In this document: piece after piece, positions 11,829 through 22,769 of the stretch
Position numbering within the stretch: position 1 is the stretch's first letter
Layout: every line of letters begins with the position of its first letter
Assembly: GCA_963920705.1 (NCBI GenBank)
Contig: OY987225.1
Span: forward strand, 34,325,458-34,389,457
Direction: 5' to 3'
DNA length: 64,000 nucleotides
Source: Odiellus spinosus
Lineage: Eukaryota > Arthropoda > Arachnida > Opiliones > Phalangiidae
Program-made: the position numbers and the translations under genes
The notes under the pieces: generated by a model
Seen by the model: only the letters and a program-made list of their open reading frames with translations
What the model was told of the DNA's origin: nothing
The model's database searches: none

Positions 11829-12534
11829 CAGGGTTGTTGCCATAGTTTTTTCAGATTCAAATTCCCTGACTTTTCCAGGTTTTTCCCTGACCTTTTCCAC
11901 CGATTTCCCTAATACTATCCAATTTTTAAGCTTTTATTTTTTAAATAATCGCGTTCGCCAAACTGCAGGCGTATCTTTGTTCTAATCTATACAACTGACA
12001 CGCCGTCAGCTGAGAATCTTTTCCGCGGATAATGATTGCAATTTCCTGGCTTCTTGAAAGATCTTTAAATTCCCTGACTTTTTAAAATATCTTTAAATTC
12101 CCTGACTTTTTAAAATATCTTTAAATTCCCTGACTTTTTAAAATATCTTTAAATTCCCTGACTTTTTAAAATATCTTTAAATTCCCTGACTTTTTAAAAT
12201 ATCTTTAAATTCCCTGACTTTTTAAAATATCTTTAAATTCCCTGACTTTTTAAAATATCTTTAAATTCCCTGACTTTTTAAAATATCTTTAATTTCCCTG
12301 ACTTTTTAAAATATCTTTAATTTCCCCGACTTTTTAAAATATCTTTAAATTCCCTGACTTTTTAAAATATCTTTAATTTCCCTGACTTTTTAAAATATCT
12401 TTAAATTCCCTGACTTTTTAAAATATCTTTAAATTCCCTGACTTTTTTAAAATATCTTTAAATTCCCTGACTTTTTCGGTTCATTTTCAAATTCCCTGAC
12501 TTTTCCCTGTTTTCCCAGACATGTGGCAACCCTG
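11829..12534 (+). mobile_element. CAGGGTTG element, copy 1 (array expanded)
   Basis: Starts CAGGGTTGTTGCCA and ends TGGCAACCCTG, so the termini are inverted. The core (about 11948-12047, including CTGACACGCCGTCAGCTGAG) is nearly identical in the copies at 32735 and 35205. After the core comes an array of about fifteen 28-bp units; the other copies have two or three. The CAGGG start resembles hAT termini, but I see no 8-bp duplication, so the superfamily is open. Confidence 0.75.
12061..12475. repeat. 28-bp minisatellite inside the CAGGGTTG element
   Basis: About fifteen head-to-tail units AAATTCCCTGACTTTTTAAA + ATATCTTT (28 bp), with very few differences between units, so the expansion is recent or well homogenised. 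Confidence 0.95.
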
Positions 12535-12557
12535 TAAACGTGATACTACCCCTTTAA

Positions 12558-13832
12558 ATTAAACTACAATTATTTTATCTTCGGGAACCAATAGAAAAAT
12601 AAATTCTATTGAATTTATTTTTAATCTATCATTATTATTGAAGTCTCAAAAAATATAATTTTTTTTTTTTTTTTTTTTCAAATACTTTATCGAAGACTTT
12701 AAATTTTTAATTCTTTTGAATTATTAAAGACGTTTCATGGAATTCATTTAATGTTTTTAACTAGGTTTAAAATTAAGCCCTTTAAATTTTTAAAAGAACA
12801 CTAAATGCCACGAATTTTTAATATCCAAAACATAATAATTTAATAAATCATGGCACATTGGTTAATAGTGTTGAAAATTAATTTCATTTCATTAATAATT
12901 ATAATTAAACTAAAATGTCATTCAAGAGGGTGCACGTTCTTCTATTAATCCCTTATAATAGTCCAATTTAAATAAAATTTCACCCTAATTTAATCAAGAA
13001 TTATGGCCCATATGGTCCATTAAAATATTTAAAAATTAGATATAATTTTGTAACCTTAATCCTAGGGACCATAAAAAAATTTCAAATAAAAAACATTACC
13101 GGTATACCGAAGAAAATAAGGGGAAAAAAAAGGCTTAAAATTAATTATAAAAACAGACAGAATATCAGTTTCGTACGAAAAGACGGTAAAACCATTAAAT
13201 ATGTTACAAAAAAAAACCCCTTATACATAAAAAAAGAGTGGGAATTGCCCCTAACACCCAAAAAAACAAACGAATCTTTTCCAGAAAGAGAGAAAGAGAA
13301 TTGGAAAAATGTTGGACCTATTATAAAACAAGGCTTGGCTGAGATAGAAAAAAAAAAAAAAAAAAAAAAACAAAGACCCCTCCACGAAAAATAAGAAAAA
13401 CGACGATGGAAGAGGAGTAGAGAAAAACCCGGATTTTCCATTTAAAATTTCTTCCATTTATTTTTTCTCTCTCTCTCTCTCATCCCGCATCTTCCCAGCG
13501 CGCGCACATCCCCTACTATAACATCCTCTCGCGTCTCTCTCTCTCTCCATCTCCATCCCTTTTTGCTCTCGCTCTTCTTCTTCGTCTTCTCCGCTTTAGA
13601 TTAGTTCTAATTTCTGCCCCCTCATCCCCCCACCCCACCATCTCCCTCGTCGCGCGCTAAAAACTCCTCTACACTCTATAATAACCATCACTCGCAGTTT
13701 GCATCGAAGTGGAAACCTAATCTAACGCCTAGCATTCTCAGGAGAAACCAATTCATATCCGTGGAAATAGAAATTAAAGTAATACGGACGATTTTAAAGA
13801 TTAGTATTTTAGTTTTATAATAATTAAGATTT
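12558..13832. other. Unassigned DNA with T20 and CT-rich tracts
   Basis: A 20-base T run lies at 12659-12678, an A run at about 13349-13370, and CT repeats at 13467-13481 and around 13530-13620. Frames of 68 and 98 codons on the minus strand (13145-13457) are Phe-rich products of the A run and are not genes. The pyrimidine-rich part could act as promoter-type DNA, but nothing specific supports that. Confidence 0.5.
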
Positions 13833-14829
13833 ATTTACGATGATGGATTAATCTAAATTACGACGGTGGATTAATCTAAATTACGACGATGGATTAACCT
13901 AAATTATGATGGTGGGATTAACCTAAATTATGATGGTGGGATTAACCTAAATTATGATGGTGGGATTAATCTAAATTATGATGGTGGGATTAATCTAAAT
14001 TACGACGGTGGGATTAATCTAAATTACGACGGTGGGATTAATCTAAATTACGACGGTGGATTAATCTAAATTACGACGGTGGATTAATCTAAATTACGAC
14101 GGTGGATTAATCTAAATTACGACGGTGGATTAATCTAAATTACGACGGTGGATTAATCTAAATTACGACGGTGGATTAATCTAAATTACGACGGTGGATT
14201 AATCTAAATTACGACGGTGGATTAATCTAAATTACGACGGTGGATTAATCTAAATTACGACGGTGGATTAATCTAAATTACGACGGTGGATTAATCTAAA
14301 TTACGACGGTGGATTAATCTAAATTACGACGGTGGATTAATCTAAATAAAGAAGGTGGATTAATCTAAATTACGACGATGGATTAATCTAAATTACGACG
14401 ATGGATTAATCTAAATTACGACGATGGATTAATCTAAATTACGACGATGGATTAATCTAAATTACGACGATGGATTAATCTAAATTACGACGATGGATTA
14501 ATCTAAATTACGACGATGGATTAATCTAAATTACGACGATGGATTAATCTAAATTACGACGATGGATTAATCTAAATTACGAAGGTGGATTAATTTAAAT
14601 TATAAGGGTGGATTAATCTAAATTACGACGATGGAATAATCTAAATTAGAAGGGTGGATTAATTTAAATTACAAGGGTGGATTAATTTAAATTATAAGGG
14701 TGGATTAATCTAAATTACGACGGTGCCCTATTCTAAGTTACGACGGTGGACTAATCTATATTACAATTTTGGACTAATCTATATTACGATTTTGCAAGAA
14801 TATAAATTACGGAGGTGAATTAATCTAAT
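13833..14829. repeat. 23-bp minisatellite, about 1 kb
   Basis: About forty copies of GGATTAATCTAAATTACGAC + GGT, with GACGAT and 24-bp GGG variants grouped in blocks (TATGATGGTG early, GACGGT in the middle, GACGAT later, diverged units at the right edge). Every unit contains the palindrome GATTAATC. Fresh in the centre and decayed at the edges, as expected for unequal exchange. Confidence 0.97.
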
Positions 14830-15332
14830 CCATTAACATTAACAATTAAAGGTAATCAAAATTAGTAATTAAAAATTAAAACATTATCCCAGAATGTTAA
14901 AATTAAACGAAGCGTGATTTTGAATTAAAAACTGAGGTGAATATCGCTTGAATCAAAAATAAGTTGGAAAGTAGTGAAAACTGAAAATGATTCTGATTAA
15001 GGTATAGTCTCACTAAAAGTTTTCAATAAGAACAAAGGAGGGTCTCCATCTCATCGTAACCAAATGTTTTAAGGGATATAAATTAGGCCGAGGCTTTTTT
15101 GGACGATGATAATTGTAGGTGACTCTTTCGGGTTGCGGGACTACAGTCAGTTCTCTCCACCCTGCCGTTTTTCTCCTCACTTCATTTCCCAGCCGCATCC
15201 CCCTCCTCCTCATTCATCCCCCATCCACCCCCCCAATCTTAAAAAAAAAAAAGGAAAAAATTGCTCTTGGGCTAGCTGGGACACTAGCGGGGATTTTTTT
15301 ATATAAGAGAACATATTCTATAAGGTTTGCCC
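14830..15332. other. Unassigned DNA, pyrimidine-rich toward the right
   Basis: AT-rich to about 15010, then a C/T-rich segment (15130-15240) ending in an A run near 15241. It lies directly upstream of the X-box/TATA pair. No repeat recognised. Confidence 0.45.
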
Positions 15333-15354
15333 GTTTCCATGGCAACTATAAAAG
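15333..15354 (+). promoter_or_regulatory. X-box-like site next to a TATA box
   Basis: GTTTCCATGGCAAC (15333-15346) fits the imperfect palindrome bound by RFX factors (GTNRCC and RGYAAC half-sites; one position of the left half deviates). It is followed at once by TATAAAAG (15347-15354), a consensus TATA box. A GA-rich sequence follows, but no gene can be seen downstream. The pairing is seen; promoter activity is inference. Confidence 0.3.
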
Positions 15355-15549
15355 GCTAAAGAGACGACGGACGGACCGAACGACCCAGAGAGAGAGCGAG
15401 AAATATATTATCAGGTCCGTCGCGACTCCACACCTAAAGCTAAAAGAAATTATCTACTCGAATTTCATTTCGGGACTGAAATTAATTAAATTAATTAACG
15501 TAATTAATTTTAATTAATAATGAGGGTTAAGGAATTAACGTATTCATAT
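15355..15549. other. Sequence downstream of the TATA-like site
   Basis: Begins with GACGACGGACGGACCGAACG and a GAGA tract, then turns AT-rich. The frame running across 15119-15517 passes through a Pro/Ser-rich C tract and a Lys run and is not convincing as coding. Confidence 0.4.
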
Positions 15550-15800
15550 AGGGAGTGTTATTAGCTACAAAATGAAATAGATTACATTCAAATCGAATAA
15601 AAACTAAATGAGATATTAAATTTTAAATATTTCGAATTAATATAGATATTTAATTTAATTATTATTAATTAAAGTATTATTTGGTGTTTTATTTTAAATA
15701 GGAATAGGATAGGAATCAATCATAGCTACAAAATGAGACAGATTACGTCAAAATCGGTCGACAAATAGATGAGATATTAATTTTTCTAATTATACTCGCT
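15550..15800. repeat. Two-copy 161-bp direct repeat (AGCTACAAAATGA)
   Basis: AGCTACAAAATGA(A/G)A(T/C)AGATTAC(A/G)T begins near 15563 and again near 15724, followed in both by a GAGATATTAA block. A third diverged copy is near 58794 (GAGCTACAAATTGAGACAAA). An interspersed sequence of unknown class. Confidence 0.6.
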
Positions 15801-16489
15801 ATTTAAATGAATTTAATTAATGTTGTAATTAAAAATATGCGATTTCAATTTCATAATGAATTGTAAATTAATCCGATTTCGACGAGATTAGTTTCATTTT
15901 AAAACTGATAATCCGTTTTTTCTAGATTAGTAATTATCCACAAAACATCTAATACAGTTTAATAACTATCATAATTATTTAAAAAACAGAAAATTAGCTC
16001 ATAATATTTGAAAGTACCCGTAATTAACGATTACCACCAAATTAATTTAATAACCCCTAATTAAATCTAATTAAAATCAATTTTCGGAGAATAATGTAAA
16101 AATAAAGAGATACGTTGATTTAGCTACGAGGCAATGGCGGGAAAGAGGAGGGTGGGCTGGGTGGGCGTTCGCCCGCCCAACTGGGGGGAGTCTTCTAATT
16201 CCAATAGCGCCTATAAAACCAGGGCCCGCCGAGAGAAGCGAAGAAAACGAGGGATAGGACAAAAAAAAAAAAAGGAAAAAAAAAAAAAAAATGGAGATGG
16301 CTAGCTAATAAGAGCTTCATCACGCCTGCGCACAACCACCCTGGGAGGGAATTAGAAAAGATGACGCCGCGCTCTGGAAAGTACAAACCAATAGAGTTCG
16401 TACCACGCGGAGATTACAACGGATAAAGAGCTATATTAAGGGTTTTTGGGTGGTAAATAACGTTAAGCGTGGCTCACATCCAAAACAAA
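15801..16489. other. Unassigned DNA with a GC-richer patch
   Basis: A GC-richer patch at 16130-16250 contains CCAAT (16200) and CTATAAAACC (16210-16219), a weak promoter-like pair with no visible gene. An A-rich tract lies at 16261-16290. Short minus-strand frames across it are low in complexity. Confidence 0.4.
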
Positions 16490-16830
16490 AGGGAAATAGT
16501 AACTAATTAGTTAAAATAATTAACTACAAAATTAATTAGTTAGTCGACTACCTTTCGTACGAAATTACGTAAAATTAGTTATAAATCCAAGCAAAAAAAA
16601 TTCCCACGACTTAGAAAACTGTAATTAGAATAATCAACGTACTTAAAATAATTAACTACAAAGAGATAGTCAAGTACCTTTTTTTACGAAAATGATCGTT
16701 AATTAAGGTGAAATTAATGTTGAATCCCAACCAAAACTAGTTGAAAAAAATATTCCCACGATTTAGAAAACAGTAACTAATTAGTTAAAATAATTAACTA
16801 CAAAGAGATAGTCAAAAATGATCATTAATT
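16490..16830. repeat. Degenerate 136-bp direct repeats
   Basis: AATAATTAACTACAAA recurs near 16518, 16654 and 16789, each followed by AGATAGTCAA or a diverged form and preceded by TTAGAAAAC(A/T)GTAA. Three diverged copies. Confidence 0.65.
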
Positions 16831-17209
16831 ATTACGTTCAAGAAATAAACAGAAAAAAGTTTATCTACGCGACAACCGGCAGATATTTAAAATTTTGATT
16901 AATTCGTTTTAATTAAGTATGATAATTAATAAAATATAATCCATCGCTGCATTTGATAAATATGGTGAGTATAAATAACTTTTTTTCTTTTAAAAGGTTC
17001 AATATTGAAATTTCTTGAAATAATAATTAATTTTGGAAATGAAATTTCATTTCAGACTTACAGACAAGGATATCGCTAATTTAGACCCAAAGTGGGCGGG
17101 GTTAAACATTTGGTTAGAAATATTATAACCACGTAGCCCTAAGATATTGATTTTGATGCTAGAAATGGCGGAATTCATATTTTTGGAAGAGTAGACCAAC
17201 TAAAGGGAA
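16831..17209. other. Unassigned AT-rich DNA
   Basis: No feature recognised. Confidence 0.5.
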
Positions 17210-17577
17210 TTAAAGGGAGGATGAACGGGAAAATTAATTGAATCTGCTTCTAAAAATAAGGCACATTGTACAAAAAATTGGAAACCTGTTTTTGGTATAT
17301 TCAATTAAAACGAGAACCGAAAGAGACCAATCAAAATACGCCCTTGTATTTACCTTTGTCTTAATAAAATCCCAGCGACACCCACTACGGTGTGCATTCG
17401 CTCTTTGAATTAAAAGTCCGCGTGTCGCGGGGAAATTATTAACTCGGTCCAAAGATGAAAGGCCCCTTCTATTAATTAATTTATATACTAGTCTGAAATA
17501 TTACATAATTCATATTTTTAATAGTATATTGAATCGATTTAAAATTGATTATATTTTCCTCTTCATCCTCCCTTTAA
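17210..17577. mobile_element. TTAA-type MITE, subfamily with CGACAC core, copy 5
   Basis: The left end TTAAAGGGAGGATGAA pairs with TTCATCCTCCCTTTAA; 368 bp with TTAA at both edges. It shares the CTTAATAAAATCCC core and overall length with 6682-7054. A CCAAT-type motif GACCAATCA lies at 17335-17343. The minus-strand frame at 17234-17452 is a chance frame inside it. Confidence 0.78.
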
Positions 17578-18074
17578 GGAACACGGAGAAAACTACACAC
17601 TCGGGGGTATGTGTATAAGTAGAAAACGGACGAGGCTGGCTTCCGGGCTAGCTGCTTTTACTATTTTCGGGGGGGACCGCGATGGGCTAGACGGGAAAGA
17701 CCACTATCGGGGGGCGAGACGAAACAGAAGATGAGTTACTATATCAAAACCATAGAACACGCGTAAAGGTTGAGTCTCCCAACTAAATAGCCGACCAATG
17801 ATTCATTTTAAACACGTTAGCGGATTAAATATTATTTTCTTTCGGTTGAAATATTATTTAAACCGATTTAAAAGTTGGACTTCGCTCTGTTTTGGCCCTT
17901 AGAGGAGTAAATTCTATAGCGAAATTTAGTAAAGTTAATATATTCATTAAAAAGTTTAAAAAATGCGAAGCTTTCTCGTTAATTTAAAATTAATTAAAAA
18001 TATTAGAGCAATAGCTAAGCCTATCTCCGTTTTAATAATGATCTAAAGGCACTGATAAAAATGTAGAAAAATAG
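17578..18074. other. Unassigned DNA
   Basis: A GC-richer patch at 17620-17720 includes a short G run near 17670. No gene recognised. Confidence 0.45.
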
Positions 18075-18132
18075 TCCGTGGCCAATCAAAATGCGTTTTA
18101 AATTAAATCAGACGCTTTTGATTGGTCGTGGA
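18075..18132. repeat. Small hairpin with paired CCAAT motifs
   Basis: TCCGTGGCCAATCAAAATGC and GCTTTTGATTGGTCGTGGA are inverted around a 15-bp centre. The words match the interior of the TTAA elements at 6682 and 17210, so this is probably the core of a decayed TTAA MITE. Confidence 0.6.
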
Positions 18133-18189
18133 ATTTCTAAAAAAATTTAAATATCTGAAAATTACACGAATTTTGACAAATATATAAAT

Positions 18190-18350
18190 CTATTTTTTTA
18201 CTCAATGACGATTAACATTTAGTATCACAACTCCGCACTAAGTTGTACGATTATAAGAATCTAGTTTGAATCCTCATAAACACGTTTACTATTTTTTTCA
18301 ATGACGATTTACATTTAGTATCACTCCGCCTTACGTTCTACTGTTATAAT
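18190..18350. repeat. Two-copy 96-bp direct repeat
   Basis: CAATGACGATT(A/T)ACATTTAG begins at 18203 and again at 18299, followed in both by TATCAC and a CCGC word. Confidence 0.65.
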
Positions 18351-18802
18351 ATTCGCGATTGGTTATTGTAATAGGGATAGTGATGGTAAATATTAGGCAT
18401 GCATCGCTTATAATACGAAGCGAGCGAGCGAAGAGAGATCCCAAAACAGCAAAATCAATATAAACACGTCTCACCCTACGATGTTCGCTTCTTTGGCTAG
18501 CTTCTTTTCATACAAATACTAGCATACATAAGCTAGAAGATGAGAATTATATTTCTAAGAGCTAGATAGTTGCTGCTAGGGATTGAGGGGAAAGCTAGCC
18601 AAGCAGGCGCGTTCGACCGTCAAAACTATGCCCCCTTCCCCACACTGACCATCCTCCCCTCCCTTCTCTTGACTGGTCATTTGAACTTTCAACCTCTCTC
18701 TCCATAGAAACACGCGTGCAAACTCGTAGAATAAATTGAAAATAATAAGTACATTAATCAATAAATAAATTAACGTCATTGTCAAAGGTAAAAAAAAACT
18801 AA
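18351..18802. other. Unassigned DNA
   Basis: Contains repeated GAGCGAGCGAAGAGAG and GCTAGC words near 18420-18600. A 79-codon minus-strand frame at 18576-18815 resembles no known protein. Confidence 0.45.
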
Positions 18803-19515
18803 TTGTAAAGGTCAAAATATCGCCACTGGAATGACCAAAATCTCGTCATTGGAGTGACCAAAATCTCGTCATTGGAGTGACCAAAATATCGATATTGGAA
18901 TGACCAAAATATCGTCATTGGAATGACGAAAATATTGATATTGTAAAGGTCAAAATATGGTTATTGTAAAGGTCAAAATATGGTTATTGTAAAGGTCAAA
19001 ATATGGTTATTGTAAAGGTCAAAATATAGCCATTGGAATGACCAAAATATCGTCATTGGAATGACCAAAATATCGTCATTGGAATGACCAAAATATCGTC
19101 ATTGGAATGACCAAAATATCGTCATTGGAATGACCAAAATATCGTCATTGGAATGACCAAAATATCGTCATTGGAATGACCAAAATATCGTCATTGGAAT
19201 GACCAAAATATCGTCATTGGAATGACCAAAATATCGTCATTGGAATGACCAAAATATCGTCATTGAAATGACCAAAATATTGTCATTGGAATGACCAAAA
19301 TATTGTCATTGGAATGACCAAAATATCGTCATTGGAATGACCAAAATATCGATATTAGAATGACGAAAATATTGATATTGTAATGGTCAATATATGGTTT
19401 TTGTAAAGGTCAAAACATCGCCAACTGAATGGTTAAAATATGGTTATTGTAAAGGTCCAAAACCGAGATTGAATGAATGGTCAAAAAATCATCATTTAAA
19501 TGAATAGTCAAACAA
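18803..19515. repeat. 23-bp minisatellite (TCATTGGAATGACC)
   Basis: About thirty units of CCAAAATATCGTCATTGGAA + TGA. A block at 18940-19020 uses the variant TATTGTAAAGGTCAAAATAT. The main unit carries the dyad TCATT-GG-AATGA; the variant carries AAAGGTCA. The array is homogeneous in the centre and diverged at both edges. Unrelated in sequence to the other 23-bp arrays. Confidence 0.96.
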
Positions 19516-20666
19516 ACCCTCGTGAAAAATTAAAAAAATCCACAAGATAGGTCAAATATTTTCCTATGTGGGTCAATATGGCCTATAAAATAGCCTTAAA
19601 AGACGGGTCAAATATTCGAATAAAATGTAACAAAAATAATAACTGATGCGTAAAAAAAGTAAGCAAAAAAATCTCAGTGAAATGAGCAAAAAACTGAAAT
19701 TACGAACAATAAAATCTATAAAGCCCCCGATAAAACTCTAATGGTAATATATAAATAGCTTAAATAGATTATCCATTGGCAATATCGTTAAAGATTATTT
19801 AATAGATCTGGGCCGAACCCCCGAGAGGTTTTTCCTAAACTAAAAACCTAATGATTCGAATACGTATACCTTTTAAACACAGTTCAGCGGGGGGAAGATC
19901 GAAAAATCATATAATACTTATACAATTTTCCTTATTCATTTTTATATTAGGTTGAGAGTAGCGAAGGGTCAAAGGGGGTCACGGGGGGGGGGGGCGCTTA
20001 AAGGTATAGAAAGAGTAAAAACAAGCGAGTAAACAAGGACTAAGGAAAAGAGCAGATTAATCAAGTCACCGACGTATAACAATAACGTATTCCAAGTCCA
20101 TTAAAAACGCGGAAAAGGGAACGGGGGTTTAGCCCCCCTCGACTCTATTGTTACTACGTCAAAAAAGAGACCATAGAGCTCGCTATAGAGAAAGAGAATC
20201 GAAGCCCAGCTACTTATATATAGCTAATATAAACGAAATATCGGCAGGGGGCAATTGCCCACCCTTCTCCCCTCCCCACTTCGCCCTACCATATCTTATC
20301 TTTAGTTCTTTTAATCCGTATAGTGTTCTATTATAATTTCTAGGGACTAGATCAAAAGCTAAAAGGTATAGAGCACCCGCCTATTGTCAACTTCGTAATT
20401 ATTCCCCGGGCTAAAGAACGGAATAAGGAAAAGGTAAGTAAGCTCTATATATAGGGAATTAAAATAATGAGGATTAGGCATCATTTTCATAATTAAATTG
20501 AGGCGGACTCCAAATAACTGCTTGAGAATAATTAACTTTATGATAGATACCATTTGTTAAACTTCATTGCAAACTCCGCTTGATTTTTAATTTCAAAGCA
20601 CGCGACGAAATTAAATTTCAAAAACACGCGCTTCATCATATCGCGAGAATCAAATCACGCGCATAT
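19516..20666. other. Unassigned DNA with G12 run
   Basis: Twelve G at 19983-19994. The right end (20553-20666) has GCAAACTCCGCTTGATTTTT and CACGCGC words also seen near 40395 and 40563. Short frames at 20148-20553 are not convincing. Confidence 0.45.
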
Positions 20667-20830
20667 AATTTCAAACGTCGATTAAGCCTAATTTCAAACG
20701 TCGATTAAGCCTAATTTCAAACTTCGATTAAGCCTAATTTCAAACGTCGATTAAGCCTAATTTCAAACGTCGATTAAGCCTAATTTCAAACGTCGATTAA
20801 GCCTAATTTCAAACGTCGATTAAGCCTAAT
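20667..20830. repeat. 23-bp minisatellite (CGTCGATTAAGCC)
   Basis: Seven nearly identical head-to-tail units of AATTTCAAACGTCGATTAAG + CCT. Adjacent CG-rich words on the left suggest the array grew out of a CACGCGC-type segment. Confidence 0.95.
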
Positions 20831-22749
20831 CTATATCTGACCATAAACCAGACTATACTACGTTAAAGATATTTTTCAAGTACTTAACTTATGGTACTAT
20901 TCGAATTAAGTAGGACAGGGGTTAAAATCAAGCTAAGGGTACCTGTTCGGTATAGTTCACCTATTAGACTAGATATATTCCTCGTGATATCGCCCCCCAA
21001 AAACAAAGGAGCCGACCTAGAGTCCTCGACTGTCCACCGAAAAGAAAATGGGAGATCAAAGGTTCATTTTCACGAAATAAAATCTCAGATTCCGGGATTC
21101 GAGTCTTCCTAGGGCTACTTATTGACGTTTAGGTTGTTAGAGGGAGTTGAGGGGTTAAGATGGGTCCTAGAAGAAAAAGAAAAGGCCGGCGGGAGGACCA
21201 TTGACCAGCGCGAGACAGGAAAAGTGTTTTTACAGCCAAAAAGAAGAAAAAGAGAACACGTTACTAGTCTTTATTCCCGGCTCATATCCACCAAAAAACA
21301 GCGAGCAATGAAGATATCTTCGTTCGTAGAGAGATAAATGGGATAACAAATACAACGTATCTCGACTTCTACTTAATTCGGATTGGTTCAATGAACGGTT
21401 CAATATCTTTCAAGCAACGAGTAAATATTGGGGGAATGATACGAAAAACAATAAGGTCAAACCATATTTAAAATTGAATAATAGTATATTACCCTGGTAA
21501 TTTAGGATTCGCTTCAGAAAATTTACAGTAATTTATTTTTTGGATTAAAAATGAATAAATTGCTAAAAAGAGGTCAAAGTTTAACCAGCTTTAAATCGTC
21601 TACGAGTCTACTTTTCAATATTTATTCGTAATTGTCGTTGTTAAGGATGGGTTAACGTCATTTTTCATGGTCCAATCACTTTGCCATATCAATGCAAAGT
21701 CAAATGACCACGAGCTTATTTGGTTGTTTAGTTAAAAATTAGAATTGAAAAATTTTAAAGAATAATTATTTAAAATAACTGAATTTTAAATACGAATCAT
21801 TTTGCGAATAATGGTAAAATTCCTACGAAAATGATTCAAATGACCATCCAGTACCTTAGTGGGGCATTGCTCGAAATTCGTCGAATGATATACGTAGTAG
21901 TGATCGTAAGGTCAGTTTATGTCCGAGAAGGAGAGAGTAGGGTAGCGTAGAACGTCCTCTTGGACAATGTCCTTGGCGTGGCGGTGGAGTGAATGGTCAG
22001 GCCGTTTTGGCGATTTAATGGGCGAACAGGGAAGAGAGCGAACGCTTGCCCAGGGTTAGCAACAGCCAGCTCGGACTAATGGGTGGACATTGTGTTTAAT
22101 GGCTCTGACAGAATCACCACCATACACTATATATATAGAGCTGAGAGAACAGAATAGTAGACCCCCCACCCCTAACAAAAAAATAGGCCTAAAAGGGGCC
22201 GCGAATCATTTAAAGCATTAGCCATTTAGCCCCCCCCCCCCCGCTAAACCTCTTAACTATACAAGCGCTAGAGGTTCTAGTATATTACCTAGCATACCCA
22301 TCTTAACTATTAGGACCCATCTCTATATATATAGATATATAGAGACCCCCTTAAAGCAACCCACAACCCCCAAAAAACAAGGGTCCAGAAAATTAAGTGG
22401 TATTCAGGTTTTTTTTCCTCTTTTAGTTCTTTTGGTAAGAAGTGGGCCATAAAAATAATTGCGTATACGGCTACCAGAAGCAAATGAGACCGGAAGTTCC
22501 CTTACTAGGCTACCCTGTAAAACCTAACTGTTTCTAAATCATATTTTCTGTATTTATTATTACCCTAAATAACTAAAATGTGATTAATTGGTAAATTGGG
22601 TTTAATAATTAACTATATTTCATACGTATCCCTCTTCAGTATAATATTATTTACCATTTTTACCGTTATTTACCATCAGTTATACGCGCCATATTCGTAA
22701 AAATGATTTTTTTTTGTAAACGTTATCTGAATAAAAATAATTTCATTTT
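20831..22749. other. Unassigned DNA, 1.9 kb, partly GC-richer
   Basis: The 20880-21340 part has two consecutive plus-strand frames (73 codons at 20891 and 71 codons at 21122, different frames, the second Lys/Arg/Glu-rich). I recognise neither and see no splice context, so they are not called. A small inverted repeat (AATCACTTTGC / GCAAAGTCAAATGAC) lies near 21674-21704. Thirteen C at 22230-22242; TA-rich runs near 22323-22342. Confidence 0.45.
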
Positions 22750-22769
22750 TCACTTCACCTTCCCTTTAA
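22750..22769. mobile_element. Lone right end of a TTAA-type element
   Basis: CACTTCACCTTCCCTTTAA matches the right end of the MITE at 257-487. No left end is visible upstream, so this is a truncated copy. Confidence 0.5.

Larger units (their letters stand above)
11813..12557. mobile_element. TTAA-flanked composite enclosing a CAGGGTTG element
   Basis: TTAAAGGAATAATA at the left and TACTACCCCTTTAA at the right form short inverted ends with TTAA edges. Nearly all the interior is the CAGGGTTG element, leaving only about 39 bp of host. It is either a TTAA MITE that received the insertion and lost its own interior, or a TTAA element that captured it. Confidence 0.5.

Noticed and set aside
11829..12534. 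Assignment of the CAGGGTTG element to hAT
   Set aside because: The CAGGG start fits, but none of the three copies has an 8-bp duplication; copy 1 shows only TA, copy 2 shows GTAGA, and copy 3 has a damaged left end. Superfamily left open.
13833..14829. CRISPR array (short regular repeats)
   Set aside because: Units are directly adjacent with no unique spacers; it is a minisatellite in a eukaryotic setting. The same applies to the other 23-41-bp arrays.
15119..15517. Longest open frame, 132 codons, plus strand
   Set aside because: Starts in a Pro/Ser-rich pyrimidine tract, runs through a Lys run from an A tract and the TATA-like site, and resembles no known protein. Expected by chance in 64 kb.
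20891..21337. Two consecutive plus-strand frames of 73 and 71 codons
   Set aside because: They are in different frames, show no homology I recognise, and no splice sites link them; the second is charged and low in complexity.
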